From: Pseudomonas reactans
GTDB taxonomy: Bacteria; Pseudomonadota; Gammaproteobacteria; Pseudomonadales; Pseudomonadaceae
Direction: 5' to 3'
NCBI RefSeq assembly: GCF_013385825.1
Contig: NZ_JACAPG010000008.1
Location: 310,001-374,000, forward strand
Length of the DNA: 64,000 nucleotides
A program made the position numbers and the translations under genes. Shown here in pieces: positions 25,551-35,918 of the stretch (its first letter is position 1; the number at the start of each line of letters is the position of its first letter). The notes under the pieces were generated by a model. That model did not search any database and was not told the DNA's origin. It saw nothing but the letters and a program-made list of their open reading frames with translations.

Positions 25551-27356
25551 ATGCCTGACTACAAGGCCCCCTTGCGTGATATTCGCTTCGTTCGTGACGA
25601 ACTGCTTGGCTATGAAGCGCACTATCAGAGCCTGCCGGCTTGCCAGGACGCTACCCCAGACATGGTTGACGCCATCCTTGAAGAGGGCGCCAAGTTTTGT
25701 GAGCAAGTGCTGGCACCGCTGAACCGCGTGGGCGACATCGAAGGCTGCACCTGGAGTGAGTCGGGCGTTAAAACCCCAACCGGTTTCAAAGAAGCCTATA
25801 AACAATTCGTCGAAGGCGGCTGGCCAAGCCTGGCCCACGACGTGGAGCACGGCGGCCAAGGCCTGCCGGAATCCCTGGGCCTTGCCGTGAGCGAAATGGT
25901 CGGCGCCGCCAACTGGTCGTGGGGCATGTACCCGGGCCTGTCCCACGGTGCGATGAACACCATCTCCGAGCACGGTACTCCCGAGCAGCAAGAGGCTTAC
26001 CTGACCAAACTGGTGTCGGGCGAATGGACCGGCACCATGTGCCTGACCGAGCCACACTGCGGCACCGACCTGGGCATGCTGCGCACCAAGGCCGAGCCTC
26101 AGGCTGACGGTTCCTACAAAGTCTCCGGCACCAAGATCTTCATCTCGGCCGGTGAACACGACATGGCCGATAACATCGTACACATCGTACTGGCCCGCCT
26201 GCCGGACGCACCGGCTGGCACCAAAGGTATCTCGCTGTTCATCGTGCCGAAGTTCCTGCCGAACGCCGACGGTTCGATTGGCGCGCGCAACGCCGTGACC
26301 TGTGGATCCCTTGAACACAAGATGGGCATCCACGGCAACGCCACCTGCGTGATGAACTTTGACGCGGCGACCGGTTTCCTGATCGGCCCGGCGAACAAAG
26401 GCCTGAACTGCATGTTCACCTTTATGAACACCGCTCGCCTGGGTACCGCGCTGCAAGGTCTGTCCCACGCCGAAATCGGCTTCCAAGGCGGCCTGAAGTA
26501 CGCTCGCGATCGCCTGCAAATGCGCTCCCTGACTGGCCCGAAAGCGCCGGACAAAGCCGCCGACCCGATCATCGTGCACCCTGACGTGCGCCGCATGCTG
26601 CTGACCATGAAAGCCTTCGCCGAAGGCAACCGTGCGATGGTGTACTTCACCGCCAAGCAAGTGGACATCGTCAAATACGGCACCGACGACGAAGCCAAGA
26701 AACAGGCCGACGGCCTGCTGGCCTTCATGACTCCGATCGCCAAGGCGTTCATGACCGAAGTCGGCTTCGAGTCTGCCAACCACGGCGTACAGATCTACGG
26801 CGGCCACGGCTTCATCGCCGAGTGGGGCATGGAGCAGAACGTTCGCGACAGCCGTATTTCGATGCTGTACGAAGGCACCACCGGTATCCAGGCCCTCGAC
26901 CTGCTGGGCCGTAAAGTGCTGATGACCCAAGGCGAAGCGCTCAAGGGCTTCACCAAGATCGTGCACAAGTTCTGCCAGGCCAACGAAGGTAACGAAGCCG
27001 TCAAAGAGTTCGTTGCTCCGCTGGCTGCACTGAACAAAGAGTGGGGCGAGTTGACCATGAAGGTCGGCATGGCCGCGATGAAAGACCGCGAAGAAGTGGG
27101 TGCCGCCTCGGTGGACTACCTGATGTACTCCGGTTACGCGTGCCTGGCTTACTTCTGGGCCGACATGGCGCGCCTGGCTGCCGAAAAACTGGCTGCCGGC
27201 ACCACCGAAGAGGCGTTCTACACCGCCAAGCTGCAGACTGCGCGCTTCTACTTCCAGCGCATCCTGCCGCGTACCCTGGCCCATAAAGCCACCATGCTGT
27301 CGGGCGCAAACAACCTGATGGACATGAAAGAAGAAGACTTCGGCCTGGCTTACTAA
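25551..27356 (+). CDS. Acyl-CoA dehydrogenase, ~600-residue type (FadE1-like)
   Basis: This FAD enzyme catalyses the first step of beta-oxidation, acyl-CoA to trans-2-enoyl-CoA. The 601-residue protein has the FAD/substrate blocks [16 protein letters not shown] (about 180), [32 protein letters not shown], the catalytic-base motif [17 protein letters not shown] (about 440) and a C-terminal extension absent from 380-residue family members. The ATG at 25551 ([10 protein letters not shown]) matches its two downstream paralogues. By synteny it corresponds to PA0506 of P. aeruginosa, described as a long-chain enzyme under PsrA. Tandem PsrA-type boxes lie in its promoter. Confidence 0.93.
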   Translation: MPDYKAPLRDIRFVRDELLGYEAHYQSLPACQDATPDMVDAILEEGAKFCEQVLAPLNRVGDIEGCTWSESGVKTPTGFKEAYKQFVEGGWPSLAHDVEHGGQGLPESLGLAVSEMVGAANWSWGMYPGLSHGAMNTISEHGTPEQQEAYLTKLVSGEWTGTMCLTEPHCGTDLGMLRTKAEPQADGSYKVSGTKIFISAGEHDMADNIVHIVLARLPDAPAGTKGISLFIVPKFLPNADGSIGARNAVTCGSLEHKMGIHGNATCVMNFDAATGFLIGPANKGLNCMFTFMNTARLGTALQGLSHAEIGFQGGLKYARDRLQMRSLTGPKAPDKAADPIIVHPDVRRMLLTMKAFAEGNRAMVYFTAKQVDIVKYGTDDEAKKQADGLLAFMTPIAKAFMTEVGFESANHGVQIYGGHGFIAEWGMEQNVRDSRISMLYEGTTGIQALDLLGRKVLMTQGEALKGFTKIVHKFCQANEGNEAVKEFVAPLAALNKEWGELTMKVGMAAMKDREEVGAASVDYLMYSGYACLAYFWADMARLAAEKLAAGTTEEAFYTAKLQTARFYFQRILPRTLAHKATMLSGANNLMDMKEEDFGLAY

Positions 27357-27380
27357 GCCTTACCGGGTTCACTTCAAGAG

Positions 27381-27412
27381 CCGCCGCTCCTTCACGGGAG
27401 CGGCGGTTTTTT
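27381..27412 (+). terminator. Rho-independent terminator of the first dehydrogenase gene
   Basis: CCGCCGCTCC (27381-27390) pairs perfectly with GGAGCGGCGG (27397-27406) and six T follow. It begins 24 bases past the stop and ends a monocistronic transcript. Confidence 0.93.
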
Positions 27413-27419
27413 CGTTTCT

Positions 27420-27522
27420 CTGTAGGAGCGAGCTTGCTCGCGAAAAAACCACAAGCACCGCGTTTATTCAGGCGCCCCCCGTCATCGTTGACGACCTTCG
27501 CGGGCAAGCCCGCTCCTACAGA
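27420..27522. repeat. REP doublet
   Basis: TGTAGGAGCGAGCTTGCTCG near 27421 faces CTTCGCGGGCAAGCCCGCTC ending at TACAG near 27521. The spacer contains ATCGTTGACGA before the second copy, as in the doublets near 13.9 and 16.7 kb. With the terminator it accounts for most of the 307-base gap before the diguanylate cyclase gene. Confidence 0.9.
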
Positions 27523-27663
27523 AAGCGTTGCAACAAAAAGCTCAGGGATTGGCGAAGCCTGCCGTTACAGTGATGGCAATGTGATACATGCGTGCCAGGT
27601 TGTGCTTAACTGTCGGCGTAAGGGCACAGTGCCATCATCTTTTTGCGGGTCGGAGTTTTACCC

Positions 27664-28953
<1,290 letters not shown>

Positions 28954-29042
28954 GTGATGGCGCTGTATTCAGCAGCGCTACAGTGATTGTCCGAGGCAAT
29001 GCCCGGCAGTAGGTTGAAACATCTGCTGACGGAGACATTGCC

Positions 29043-30812
29043 ATGCCTGACTACAAAGCTCCCCTTCGTGACATGCGTTTTCTGATCGACAACGTGTTTG
29101 ATTTCCACGGCCATTACGCCGCGTTGGGCGTGACCGACGCCAGCCCGGACATGGTCAGCGCGATTCTTGAAGAAGGCGCCAAATTCTGCGAAAACGTGCT
29201 CGCACCGCTCAACCGCAGCGGCGACGAAGAAGGCTGTCATTTCGACAACGGCGTGGTCACTACGCCCAAGGGTTTCAAGGAAGCCTTCGCCCAGTACGTG
29301 GAAGGCGGCTGGCACGGCCTGGCGGCAGACCCGGCCTATGGCGGCCAGGGCTTGCCGTCGTCGCTGGGCCTGGTGCTCAGCGAGATGATCGGTTCCAGCA
29401 ACACCTCCTGGGGCATGTACCCAGGGCTGACCCACGGCGCGATGTCGGCGATCCATGCCCACGGCACCGCCGTGCAGAAAGACACGTTCCTCACCAAACT
29501 CACCGCCGGCGAATGGACCGGCACCATGTGCCTGACCGAAGCCCATTGCGGAACCGACCTGGGCCTGATCAAGACCCGCGCCGTGCCCCAGGCGGACGGC
29601 AGCTATGCGGTCACCGGCAGCAAGATCTTCATCTCGGCCGGCGAACATGACATGAGCGCCAACATTATCCACCTGGTGCTGGCCAAACTGCCGGACGCAC
29701 CGGCGGGCACCAAGGGCATCTCGCTGTTTATCGTGCCCAAGTTCCATGCGGATTCGGGCGAGCGCAACGCGGTGCACTGCGGCTCCATCGAACACAAGAT
29801 GGGCATCAAGGGTTCGGCCACCTGCGTGTTGAACTTCGACGGCGCCAAGGGCTTTTTGATTGGCGAGGCGAACAAAGGCCTCAACTGCATGTTCACCATG
29901 ATGAATCACGCGCGCCTGGGCACCGGCATGCAGGGCTTGTGCAATGGCGAAGCGAGCTTCCAGGGCGCGATCAAATACGCCAACGACCGCCTGCAGATGC
30001 GCTCGTTGACCGGCGCCAAGGCTCCGGATAAAGCCGCCGACCCGATCATCGTGCACCCCGATGTGCGCCGCATGCTGCTGACCATGAAGGCCTTCAACGA
30101 AGGCAACCGCGCACTGACCTACTTCACCGCACAGTTGCTCGACACCGCGCACCTGAGCCGCGACGCCACGCAGCGTCAGGACGCCGAAGACCTGCTGGCG
30201 TTCCTCACGCCGATCTGCAAAGCCTTCATGACCGACACTGGCCTTGAGGTGACCAACCACGGCATGCAGATCTTCGGTGGCCACGGCTACATCCGCGAAT
30301 GGGGCATGGAACAACTGGCCCGCGACGCACGGATTGCGCCGATCTATGAAGGCACCAACGGCATCCAGGCCCTCGACCTGCTGGGGCGCAAAGTGTTGGG
30401 CAGCCAGGGCAAGTTGCTGCGTGGGTTTACCAAGATCGTGCATAAGTTCTGCGCGGCGAATGCCGAGCACCCGCAGATCAAGGCCTATGTGGCGCAGCTC
30501 AACCAGCTGAACGGGGAGTGGGGCGAACTGACCACTAAAGTCGGCATGGCCGCGATGAAGAACCCCGATGAAGTCGGTGCGGCGGCCGTGGATTACTTGA
30601 TGTACAGCGGCTACGTGATCCTTGCCTACCTGTGGCTGCGTATGGCGATGGCTGCCCTTGAGCAACCGGACTCGGATTTCTCCAAGGCCAAGCTCGCGAC
30701 CTGCGACTTCTATTTCAAGCGCCTGCTACCGCGTACCGCCACCCACCGTGCTGCGGTGGAAGCGGGCAGCGAATGCCTGATGAGTCTGCCTGCGGAGGCA
30801 TTTGCGCTGTAG
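29043..30812 (+). CDS. Acyl-CoA dehydrogenase paralogue 2
   Basis: The 589-residue protein has the same architecture as the gene at 25551 and starts with the same block ([13 protein letters not shown]). [48 protein letters not shown] and the catalytic-base motif [17 protein letters not shown] are intact. It should oxidise acyl-CoAs with electrons passing to ETF. It is closest to the first paralogue (for example [23 protein letters not shown] and KAFMT in both). By order it corresponds to PA0507. The upstream 89 bases show no PsrA-type palindrome. Chain-length preference cannot be read from sequence here. Confidence 0.92.
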   Translation: MPDYKAPLRDMRFLIDNVFDFHGHYAALGVTDASPDMVSAILEEGAKFCENVLAPLNRSGDEEGCHFDNGVVTTPKGFKEAFAQYVEGGWHGLAADPAYGGQGLPSSLGLVLSEMIGSSNTSWGMYPGLTHGAMSAIHAHGTAVQKDTFLTKLTAGEWTGTMCLTEAHCGTDLGLIKTRAVPQADGSYAVTGSKIFISAGEHDMSANIIHLVLAKLPDAPAGTKGISLFIVPKFHADSGERNAVHCGSIEHKMGIKGSATCVLNFDGAKGFLIGEANKGLNCMFTMMNHARLGTGMQGLCNGEASFQGAIKYANDRLQMRSLTGAKAPDKAADPIIVHPDVRRMLLTMKAFNEGNRALTYFTAQLLDTAHLSRDATQRQDAEDLLAFLTPICKAFMTDTGLEVTNHGMQIFGGHGYIREWGMEQLARDARIAPIYEGTNGIQALDLLGRKVLGSQGKLLRGFTKIVHKFCAANAEHPQIKAYVAQLNQLNGEWGELTTKVGMAAMKNPDEVGAAAVDYLMYSGYVILAYLWLRMAMAALEQPDSDFSKAKLATCDFYFKRLLPRTATHRAAVEAGSECLMSLPAEAFAL

Positions 30813-30935
30813 TGACTTAAAAATACCGATCAGTCACAAGTGGACCCTATGTGTCTGAAAAGTTGTTCGGGTACACTCTGAGCCTGTAAAACCGACTCTT
30901 ACCGAATTACTTTTCACGTTCTCACGAGGTTTGCC

Positions 30936-32714
30936 ATGGCTGATTACAAAGCGCCGCTGCGTGATATGCGCTTCGTCCTCAACGAAGTCTTTGAGGTCGC
31001 CACCACTTGGGCCCAATTGCCGGCATTGGCAGACACCGTTGACGCCGAAACCGTAGAGGCCATCCTCGAAGAAGCTGGCAAGGTCACCGCTAAATCCATC
31101 GCCCCGCTCAGCCGCGGTGGCGATGAGCAGGGTTGCCGCTGGGACAACACCGCGGTGTTCACGCCGGACGGTTTTCCACAGGCCTACAAAACCTATGCCG
31201 AAGGCGGCTGGGTTGGGGTAGGTGGTGACCCGATGTTCGGCGGCATGGGTATGCCCAAGGCGGTGTCGGCCCAGGTTGAAGAGATGATCAACTCGTCGAG
31301 CCTGGCGTTTGGTTTGTACCCGATGCTGACCTCCGGCGCCTGCGTGTCGATCAACACCCACGCCAGCGAAGAACTGAAAGCCGCTTATCTGCCGAAGATG
31401 TATTCCGGTGAATGGGCCGGCTCCATGTGCCTGACCGAAGCCCACGCCGGTACTGACTTGGGGATTATCCGCACCAAGGCCGAGCCACAGGCGGACGGTT
31501 CCTACACAGTCAGCGGTACCAAAATCTTTATCACCGGTGGTGAACACGACCTCACCGACAACATCATCCATCTGGTGCTGGCCAAGCTGCCGGACGCACC
31601 GGCCGGTCCCAAGGGCATATCGCTGTTCCTGGTGCCGAAATTCATGGTCAATGCCGACGGCAGCCTGGGCGCGCGCAACACCGTGAGCTGCGGTTCCATC
31701 GAGCACAAGATGGGGATCCAGGCGTCGGCGACCTGCGTGATGAACTTCGACGAAGCGGTGGGCTACCTGGTGGGTGAGCCGAACCGTGGCTTGGCGGCGA
31801 TGTTCACCATGATGAACTACGAGCGTCTGGGTGTGGGTATCCAGGGCCTGGCGTCCGGCGAGCGTTCCTACCAGAACGCCATTGAATATGCGCGCGACCG
31901 CGTGCAAAGCCGTGCACCGACCGGCGCACAGCATAAAGACAAAGTGGCCGACCCGATTATCGTGCACCCCGACGTACGGCGCATGCTGTTGACCATGAAG
32001 GCCGCGAACGAAGGTGGCCGGGCGTTCTCCACCTATGTGGCGACGCAGCTGGACATCGCCAAGTTCAGCGACGATGCCGTTGCGCGTGAGCGCGCCGATA
32101 ACCTGGTTGCGCTGCTGACTCCGGTAGCCAAGGCGTTCTTGAGCGACCTGGGCCTGGAAACCACCGTGCTCGGCCAACAAGTGTTCGGCGGCCATGGCTA
32201 CATTCGCGAGTGGGGCCAGGAGCAATTGGTGCGGGACGTGCGCATCACCCAGATCTACGAAGGCACCAACGGCATCCAGGCCCTGGACTTGATGGGGCGC
32301 AAGATCGTCGGCAGCGGCGGGGCGTTCTACACCCTGTTTGCCGATGAGATCCGCGCGTTCATTGCCTCGGCGGGTGCCGAGCTGAGTGAGTTCACCAAAC
32401 CGCTGGGCGCAGCGGTGGATAACCTGGATGAGCTGACCGCCTGGGTGCTGGACCGCGCCAAGACCAACCCGAATGAAATCGGCGCGGCGTCGGTGGAGTA
32501 CCTGCACGCCTTCGGCTACATGGCCTACGCCTATATGTGGGCACGCATGGCCAAGGCCGCGTTGGGCAAGGAATCTGAAGAAGATTTTTACGCCAGCAAG
32601 CTGGGCACTGCACGTTTCTATTTCGCCCGCTTGTTGCCACGCATCCACTCGCTGAGTGCGTCGGTAAAATCCGGTAGCGAATCGCTGTTTTTGCTGGATG
32701 AGGCACTGTTCTAA
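30936..32714 (+). CDS. Acyl-CoA dehydrogenase paralogue 3 (FadE2-like)
   Basis: The 592-residue protein is the third tandem member, again starting [13 protein letters not shown]. Family blocks are GSMCLTEAHAGTDLG, GTKIFITGGEHDLTDN, CGSIEHKMGIQASATC and catalytic IYEGTNGIQALDLMGRK. Its last third differs more from the other two (GGAFYTLFADEIRAFIASAG), suggesting another substrate range; the corresponding P. aeruginosa gene is PA0508, reported, as I recall, to favour medium-length chains. ACGAGG precedes the ATG at normal spacing. The rsmY control region begins 14 bases after its stop. Confidence 0.92.
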   Translation: MADYKAPLRDMRFVLNEVFEVATTWAQLPALADTVDAETVEAILEEAGKVTAKSIAPLSRGGDEQGCRWDNTAVFTPDGFPQAYKTYAEGGWVGVGGDPMFGGMGMPKAVSAQVEEMINSSSLAFGLYPMLTSGACVSINTHASEELKAAYLPKMYSGEWAGSMCLTEAHAGTDLGIIRTKAEPQADGSYTVSGTKIFITGGEHDLTDNIIHLVLAKLPDAPAGPKGISLFLVPKFMVNADGSLGARNTVSCGSIEHKMGIQASATCVMNFDEAVGYLVGEPNRGLAAMFTMMNYERLGVGIQGLASGERSYQNAIEYARDRVQSRAPTGAQHKDKVADPIIVHPDVRRMLLTMKAANEGGRAFSTYVATQLDIAKFSDDAVARERADNLVALLTPVAKAFLSDLGLETTVLGQQVFGGHGYIREWGQEQLVRDVRITQIYEGTNGIQALDLMGRKIVGSGGAFYTLFADEIRAFIASAGAELSEFTKPLGAAVDNLDELTAWVLDRAKTNPNEIGAASVEYLHAFGYMAYAYMWARMAKAALGKESEEDFYASKLGTARFYFARLLPRIHSLSASVKSGSESLFLLDEALF

Positions 32715-32728
32715 GGGCTTGGAGGGCG

Positions 32729-32746
32729 TGTAAGCATTCTCTTACA
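32729..32746 (+). promoter_or_regulatory. GacA upstream activating sequence of rsmY
   Basis: TGTAAGCATTCTCTTACA is a perfect copy of the GacA box (TGTAAG-N6-CTTACA). Its centre is ~67 bases before the predicted RNA start, the distance known for rsmY and rsmZ promoters. Phosphorylated GacA of the GacS/GacA system should bind here. Confidence 0.93.
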
Positions 32747-32804
32747 TGACGTGCTGCTAATCGTCCTCTATCGCCATATTGGATCCACGGATAATCTACT
32801 TCAC

Positions 32805-32925
32805 ATGGACGTCGCGCAGGAAGCGCAAAGCAACAACACGGACACGTAGGATTCTGCCAGGACGGCGGAGTGAAATGGATGTCAGGGAAACAGTCTGCAA
32901 AGCCCCGCTTCGGCGGGGTTTTCTT
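32805..32925 (+). ncRNA. rsmY: Small regulatory RNA RsmY
   Basis: RsmY sequesters the translational repressors RsmA/RsmE (CsrA family). About 121 bases lie between a -10-like TAATCT (32792-32797) and the terminator. The segment GCGCAGGAAGCGCAAAG, the GGACACGTAGGATTCTGCC-like middle and the end CAGTCTGCAAAGCCCCGC follow RsmY of P. fluorescens as I remember it. I count eight GGA triplets (at 32807, 32819, 32840, 32849, 32860, 32867, 32877 and 32886), several in hairpin loops, which are the binding sites. The GacA box upstream is perfect. The location after acyl-CoA dehydrogenase genes fits the group. Exact 5' and 3' ends are estimates. Confidence 0.92.
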
Positions 32926-32927
32926 TT
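32901..32927 (+). terminator. Rho-independent terminator of rsmY
   Basis: CCCCGC (32903-32908) pairs with GCGGGG (32913-32918) over a stable TTCG loop and is followed by TTTTCTTTT. It forms the 3' end of RsmY. Confidence 0.93.
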
Positions 32928-32955
32928 GCCCGCGAAAAAGTCAGCCCGCTTGAGT

Positions 32956-33855
32956 TCAGGGCTGTGCCTGCGGGGCATTCATCACGTCTTCCAGCAGAGT
33001 GCGCAGCAACGCCACTGTCGCTTGCTGGCGTTGCACATCGCGGCACACCAGGCCGACTTTCAGCGGCACTCTGGGTTCACTCAAGGGTTTCCATAGCAGC
33101 GACTGACTGTTGTGTTCGTCCTGCGAGCGCCCCGGCAGCACCGTCGCCAGTTTTGTGTGCGGCAGACTGTCGAGAATCCCCACCATGGTGTTCAACTCTG
33201 CCTGAACTTGCGGGCGTCTTCCGAGGTTGGACAGCTGTCCTTGCCAGATCTGCCGGACCTGGAACTCCTCCCCCAGCAGCAACATCGGCAGCTCCGCCGC
33301 CTGCTTCAGCGAGACTTTCTTGAATTCCCGCAGGGGATGGTCTTCGGGGATGACGACTTTCAGCTCATCTTCGTACAGCAACACGCCGTGCAGCCCCGGC
33401 TGGCGTGGCGGCAAGTAGCTTATGCCGATATCCAGCGAGCCGTTGAGCAGTCGTCGCTCGATCTCAAGTCCGGTCAATTCGTAGATCTGCACCACCAGAT
33501 GTGGCTGGGCCTTGCGCACGCGCTCGAGCATCTGCGGCACCAGGCTGGTGTGCACGGTTTGCAGCACGCCGATAGCCAGGGTGCGCATCGCCTGGCCCTT
33601 GAAGTTGCGCAGGGCTTCAACCGCCTGTTGCATGCCATCGATCAGCGGCAAGGCATGGTTGTACAGCGTGTGCGCCGCAAGCGTCGGCAGCAGCCGCTTG
33701 CTGCTGCGCTCGAACAGACTCACATCCAGGTTCTGCTCCAACTGGCGAATCTGCTGGGACAGCGCCGGCTGGGAGATCGACAGGCGCTCGGCGGCACGGC
33801 CTACGTGGCCTTCCTCATACACCGCGACGAAATAACGCAGTTGCTTGAAATCCAT
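32956..33855 (-). CDS. LysR-type transcriptional regulator
   Basis: The 299-residue protein has the N-terminal LysR winged helix (MDFKQLRYFVAVYEEGHVGRA, SISQPALSQQIRQLE, residues 1-60) and a type 2 periplasmic-binding-like effector domain (about 90-290). It is convergent with rsmY and divergent from the class III aminotransferase gene at 34065, with 209 bases between, so that gene or itself is a plausible target. The CynR/BenM-like effector domain gives no specific ligand. No characteristic T-N11-A box stands out in the divergent region, although AGCGTTTA occurs twice (33965 and 33979). Confidence 0.9.
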   Translation of the reverse strand: MDFKQLRYFVAVYEEGHVGRAAERLSISQPALSQQIRQLEQNLDVSLFERSSKRLLPTLAAHTLYNHALPLIDGMQQAVEALRNFKGQAMRTLAIGVLQTVHTSLVPQMLERVRKAQPHLVVQIYELTGLEIERRLLNGSLDIGISYLPPRQPGLHGVLLYEDELKVVIPEDHPLREFKKVSLKQAAELPMLLLGEEFQVRQIWQGQLSNLGRRPQVQAELNTMVGILDSLPHTKLATVLPGRSQDEHNSQSLLWKPLSEPRVPLKVGLVCRDVQRQQATVALLRTLLEDVMNAPQAQP

Positions 33856-34064
33856 AAGACTTACTTATCGAAAAAGCTGGAAAAACGAAATGGCTGTTGG
33901 CCCCTGAGGAGCCTAGTCTAGCGCCTATTCGCAGGGCTTACAGGGCCGGATCGGGCAATGAACAGCGTTTATGTTGATAGCGTTTACATAGGCAAGGCAA
34001 AAAACCTGAAGGCAGTATTGGCGTGTCGCAACGACCAAAGTCCGGTTGCTATTGGGGGTGAGCT

Positions 34065-35327
34065 ATGAATCTGTTCCGTCGCCCCGCGCCGAGCCTGGAC
34101 GATTTGATTCTCGAGGCGCCCGGCGATACGTCTTCCAGCGAATCCCTGATGCCCTCCGTCGCTCGCCCGCCGCAAGTTTTCGTACGCGGCCAGGGTTCCT
34201 GGCTATGGGACAGCGACGACCGTGCCTACCTGGATTTCAGTCAGGGCAACGCGGCCAACAGCCTCGGCCACAGCCCTCAGGCGCTGATCAAGGCGCTGGC
34301 TGACCAGACCCAAGCGCTGATCAACCCCGGCAACGGCCTGCATAACCGCGCTCAACTCAACCTTGCTGAACGCCTGTGCCATCGCACCGGCAGCGATCAG
34401 GCATACCTGCTCAACAGCGGTGCGGAAGCCGTTGAAGCCGCGATCAAGTTGGCGCGCAAATGGGGCCAGCTGCATCGCGGGGGAGCGTATCGCATCCTCA
34501 GTGCCAGCGCTGGTTGCCACGGCCGCAGTTTTGCAGCGATGTCGGCGTCGGCGGGTGGTCCAGAAAACCGTTTCGAACCGCAATTGCCCGGCTTCAGCCA
34601 TGTGCCCTTCAACGACCTGCCGGCGCTGCATGCGGCCGTCGACGCGCAAACCGTCGCGATCCTGCTCGAACCGATCCAGGGCGAAGCGGGCGTCATCCCT
34701 GCGACCGAGCATTACCTCAAAGGCGTCGAGCGCTTGTGCCGTGAACTGGGGATCCTGCTGATCCTCGACGAAGTGCAAACCGGCCTGGGCCGCTGCGGCA
34801 CCTTGCTCGCCGAGCAGCAATACGGCGTACGTGCCGACATCATCACCCTCGGCAAAGGCCTGGGCGGCGGGGTGCCCCTTGCAGCGCTGCTGGCACGGGG
34901 CAAAGCCTGTTGCTTCGACGTGGGCGAGTTGGGAGGTACTCACCACGGTAATGCGCTGATGGCTTCGGCCGGGCTGGCAGTACTCGACTCCGTGCTGGAG
35001 CCCGGCTTTATGGATCACGTGCGCGAGTCCGGCGTGTACCTGGGCGAAGGTCTTGCGCGCCTGGCCTACCGCTACGACCACGGTCAATTGCGTGGTCACG
35101 GCCTGATGTGGGGCCTTACGTTGTCGGATGATTCTGCGGATGCTGTTGTAAAAGCGGCGCTGCACGAAGGTCTGATCCTCCAAGCTCCGCAACCCAACTG
35201 CCTGCGCTTCACCCCGGCCCTGACTGTGAGCAAAAGCAACATCGACGAAATGCTCCTGCGCCTGGCCCGCGCCTTCTCCCGCGTGCGTACCGCCCAACTG
35301 CAATGCCGCAAGGGCATCGCCGTTTAA
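34065..35327 (+). CDS. Class III PLP-dependent aminotransferase (ArgD-like)
   Basis: The 420-residue protein has the fold type I aminotransferase pattern: YLDFSQGNAANSLGHSPQAL near 55, LLNSGAEAVEAAIKLARKW near 115, Asp235 in ILDEVQTGLGRCG and PLP lysine Lys264 in TLGKGLGGGVPL. It resembles acetylornithine/succinylornithine aminotransferases but has an extra ~25-residue N-terminus and no arg genes around it. It would move an omega-amino group to 2-oxoglutarate; the true donor is unknown. The divergent LysR gene may regulate it. The same aminotransferase follows rsmY in other Pseudomonas. The name argD/aruC is not assigned. Confidence 0.88.
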   Translation: MNLFRRPAPSLDDLILEAPGDTSSSESLMPSVARPPQVFVRGQGSWLWDSDDRAYLDFSQGNAANSLGHSPQALIKALADQTQALINPGNGLHNRAQLNLAERLCHRTGSDQAYLLNSGAEAVEAAIKLARKWGQLHRGGAYRILSASAGCHGRSFAAMSASAGGPENRFEPQLPGFSHVPFNDLPALHAAVDAQTVAILLEPIQGEAGVIPATEHYLKGVERLCRELGILLILDEVQTGLGRCGTLLAEQQYGVRADIITLGKGLGGGVPLAALLARGKACCFDVGELGGTHHGNALMASAGLAVLDSVLEPGFMDHVRESGVYLGEGLARLAYRYDHGQLRGHGLMWGLTLSDDSADAVVKAALHEGLILQAPQPNCLRFTPALTVSKSNIDEMLLRLARAFSRVRTAQLQCRKGIAV

Positions 35328-35361
35328 CCCCCTACTCCTGAACCGTCTCGCGGTCTACGCG

Positions 35362-35402
35362 GCGCCTCCGGCCTGATTCTTTTGGCTGGGGGCGTTTTTT
35401 TG
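35362..35402 (+). terminator. Probable terminator of the aminotransferase gene
   Basis: CGCCTCCGGCC and GGCTGGGGGCG can form a G-U-containing stem across TGATTCTTTT, followed by seven T. The stem is imperfect but the T-run and position favour a terminator. Confidence 0.6.
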
Positions 35403-35515
35403 GGCGTGTCATTTTTGGATTGAAAATGTTGATTGAGCGTTTGTGAAAACAATGGCTTTTTAGCGGGCGTCGGCAAGGACTGCCGATGGGGCACAGCGTG
35501 CTCTACTTCTAATCT

Positions 35516-35532
35516 ATACCACTGGGTGGTAT
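35516..35532. promoter_or_regulatory. Palindromic operator before the toxin-antitoxin genes
   Basis: ATACCAC-TGG-GTGGTAT is a perfect 7-base inverted repeat ending 20 bases before the toxin ATG and overlapping a possible -10 (TATACC). The antitoxin's HTH domain is the likely ligand, giving autoregulation. Confidence 0.75.
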
Positions 35533-35552
35533 GTTTGTGGGCAGGGATATCC

Positions 35553-35918
35553 ATGAGGCTGAGGTTATTCAAGACACGGCGGTTTGCTGATGCGGCCAGC
35601 AAGGCCTGGATTTGTGATTCGGAGTTGAGGGAGGCATTTGGCGAATTTCTGAAGGGGCAGGCAGATAATCTGGGGGGAGGTGTTTGGAAAAAACGTCTCA
35701 ACCAGAATAGGCATCGCTCCATAGTGTTGGCTAAGGGCAGACATTACTGGGTCTATCAGATGCTGTTCGCCAAGCAGGACCAAGGCAATATCAGTCAGAG
35801 CGAATTGGCTGGGTTCCGGTCATTGGCTAAGACGTATGAAAGTTTTAACGAAGCGCAGATACAGCAGATGCTGGATCTCAAGGAGTTTGTGGAGATACAT
35901 CATGACCAAAAAATATAA
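35553..35918 (+). CDS. RelE/HigB-type toxin of a type II toxin-antitoxin pair
   Basis: The 121-residue protein starts MRLRLFKTRRFADAASKAWI and contains GGGVWKKRLNQNRHRS, HYWVYQMLFAKQDQGNI and LAKTYESFNEAQIQQML. This is the DUF1044/HigB-2 branch of the RelE mRNA interferase superfamily, which cleaves mRNA at the ribosome. AGGG upstream and the preceding operator support ATG 35553 over a longer frame starting at 35433. The antitoxin gene overlaps its end by 17 bases; toxin-first order is typical of HigBA. Activity is inferred from family. Confidence 0.85.
   Translation: MRLRLFKTRRFADAASKAWICDSELREAFGEFLKGQADNLGGGVWKKRLNQNRHRSIVLAKGRHYWVYQMLFAKQDQGNISQSELAGFRSLAKTYESFNEAQIQQMLDLKEFVEIHHDQKI

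Noticed and set aside
33962..33989. Direct repeat AGCGTTTA upstream of the aminotransferase gene
   Set aside because: Two eight-base copies are too little to assign to the LysR protein or another regulator.
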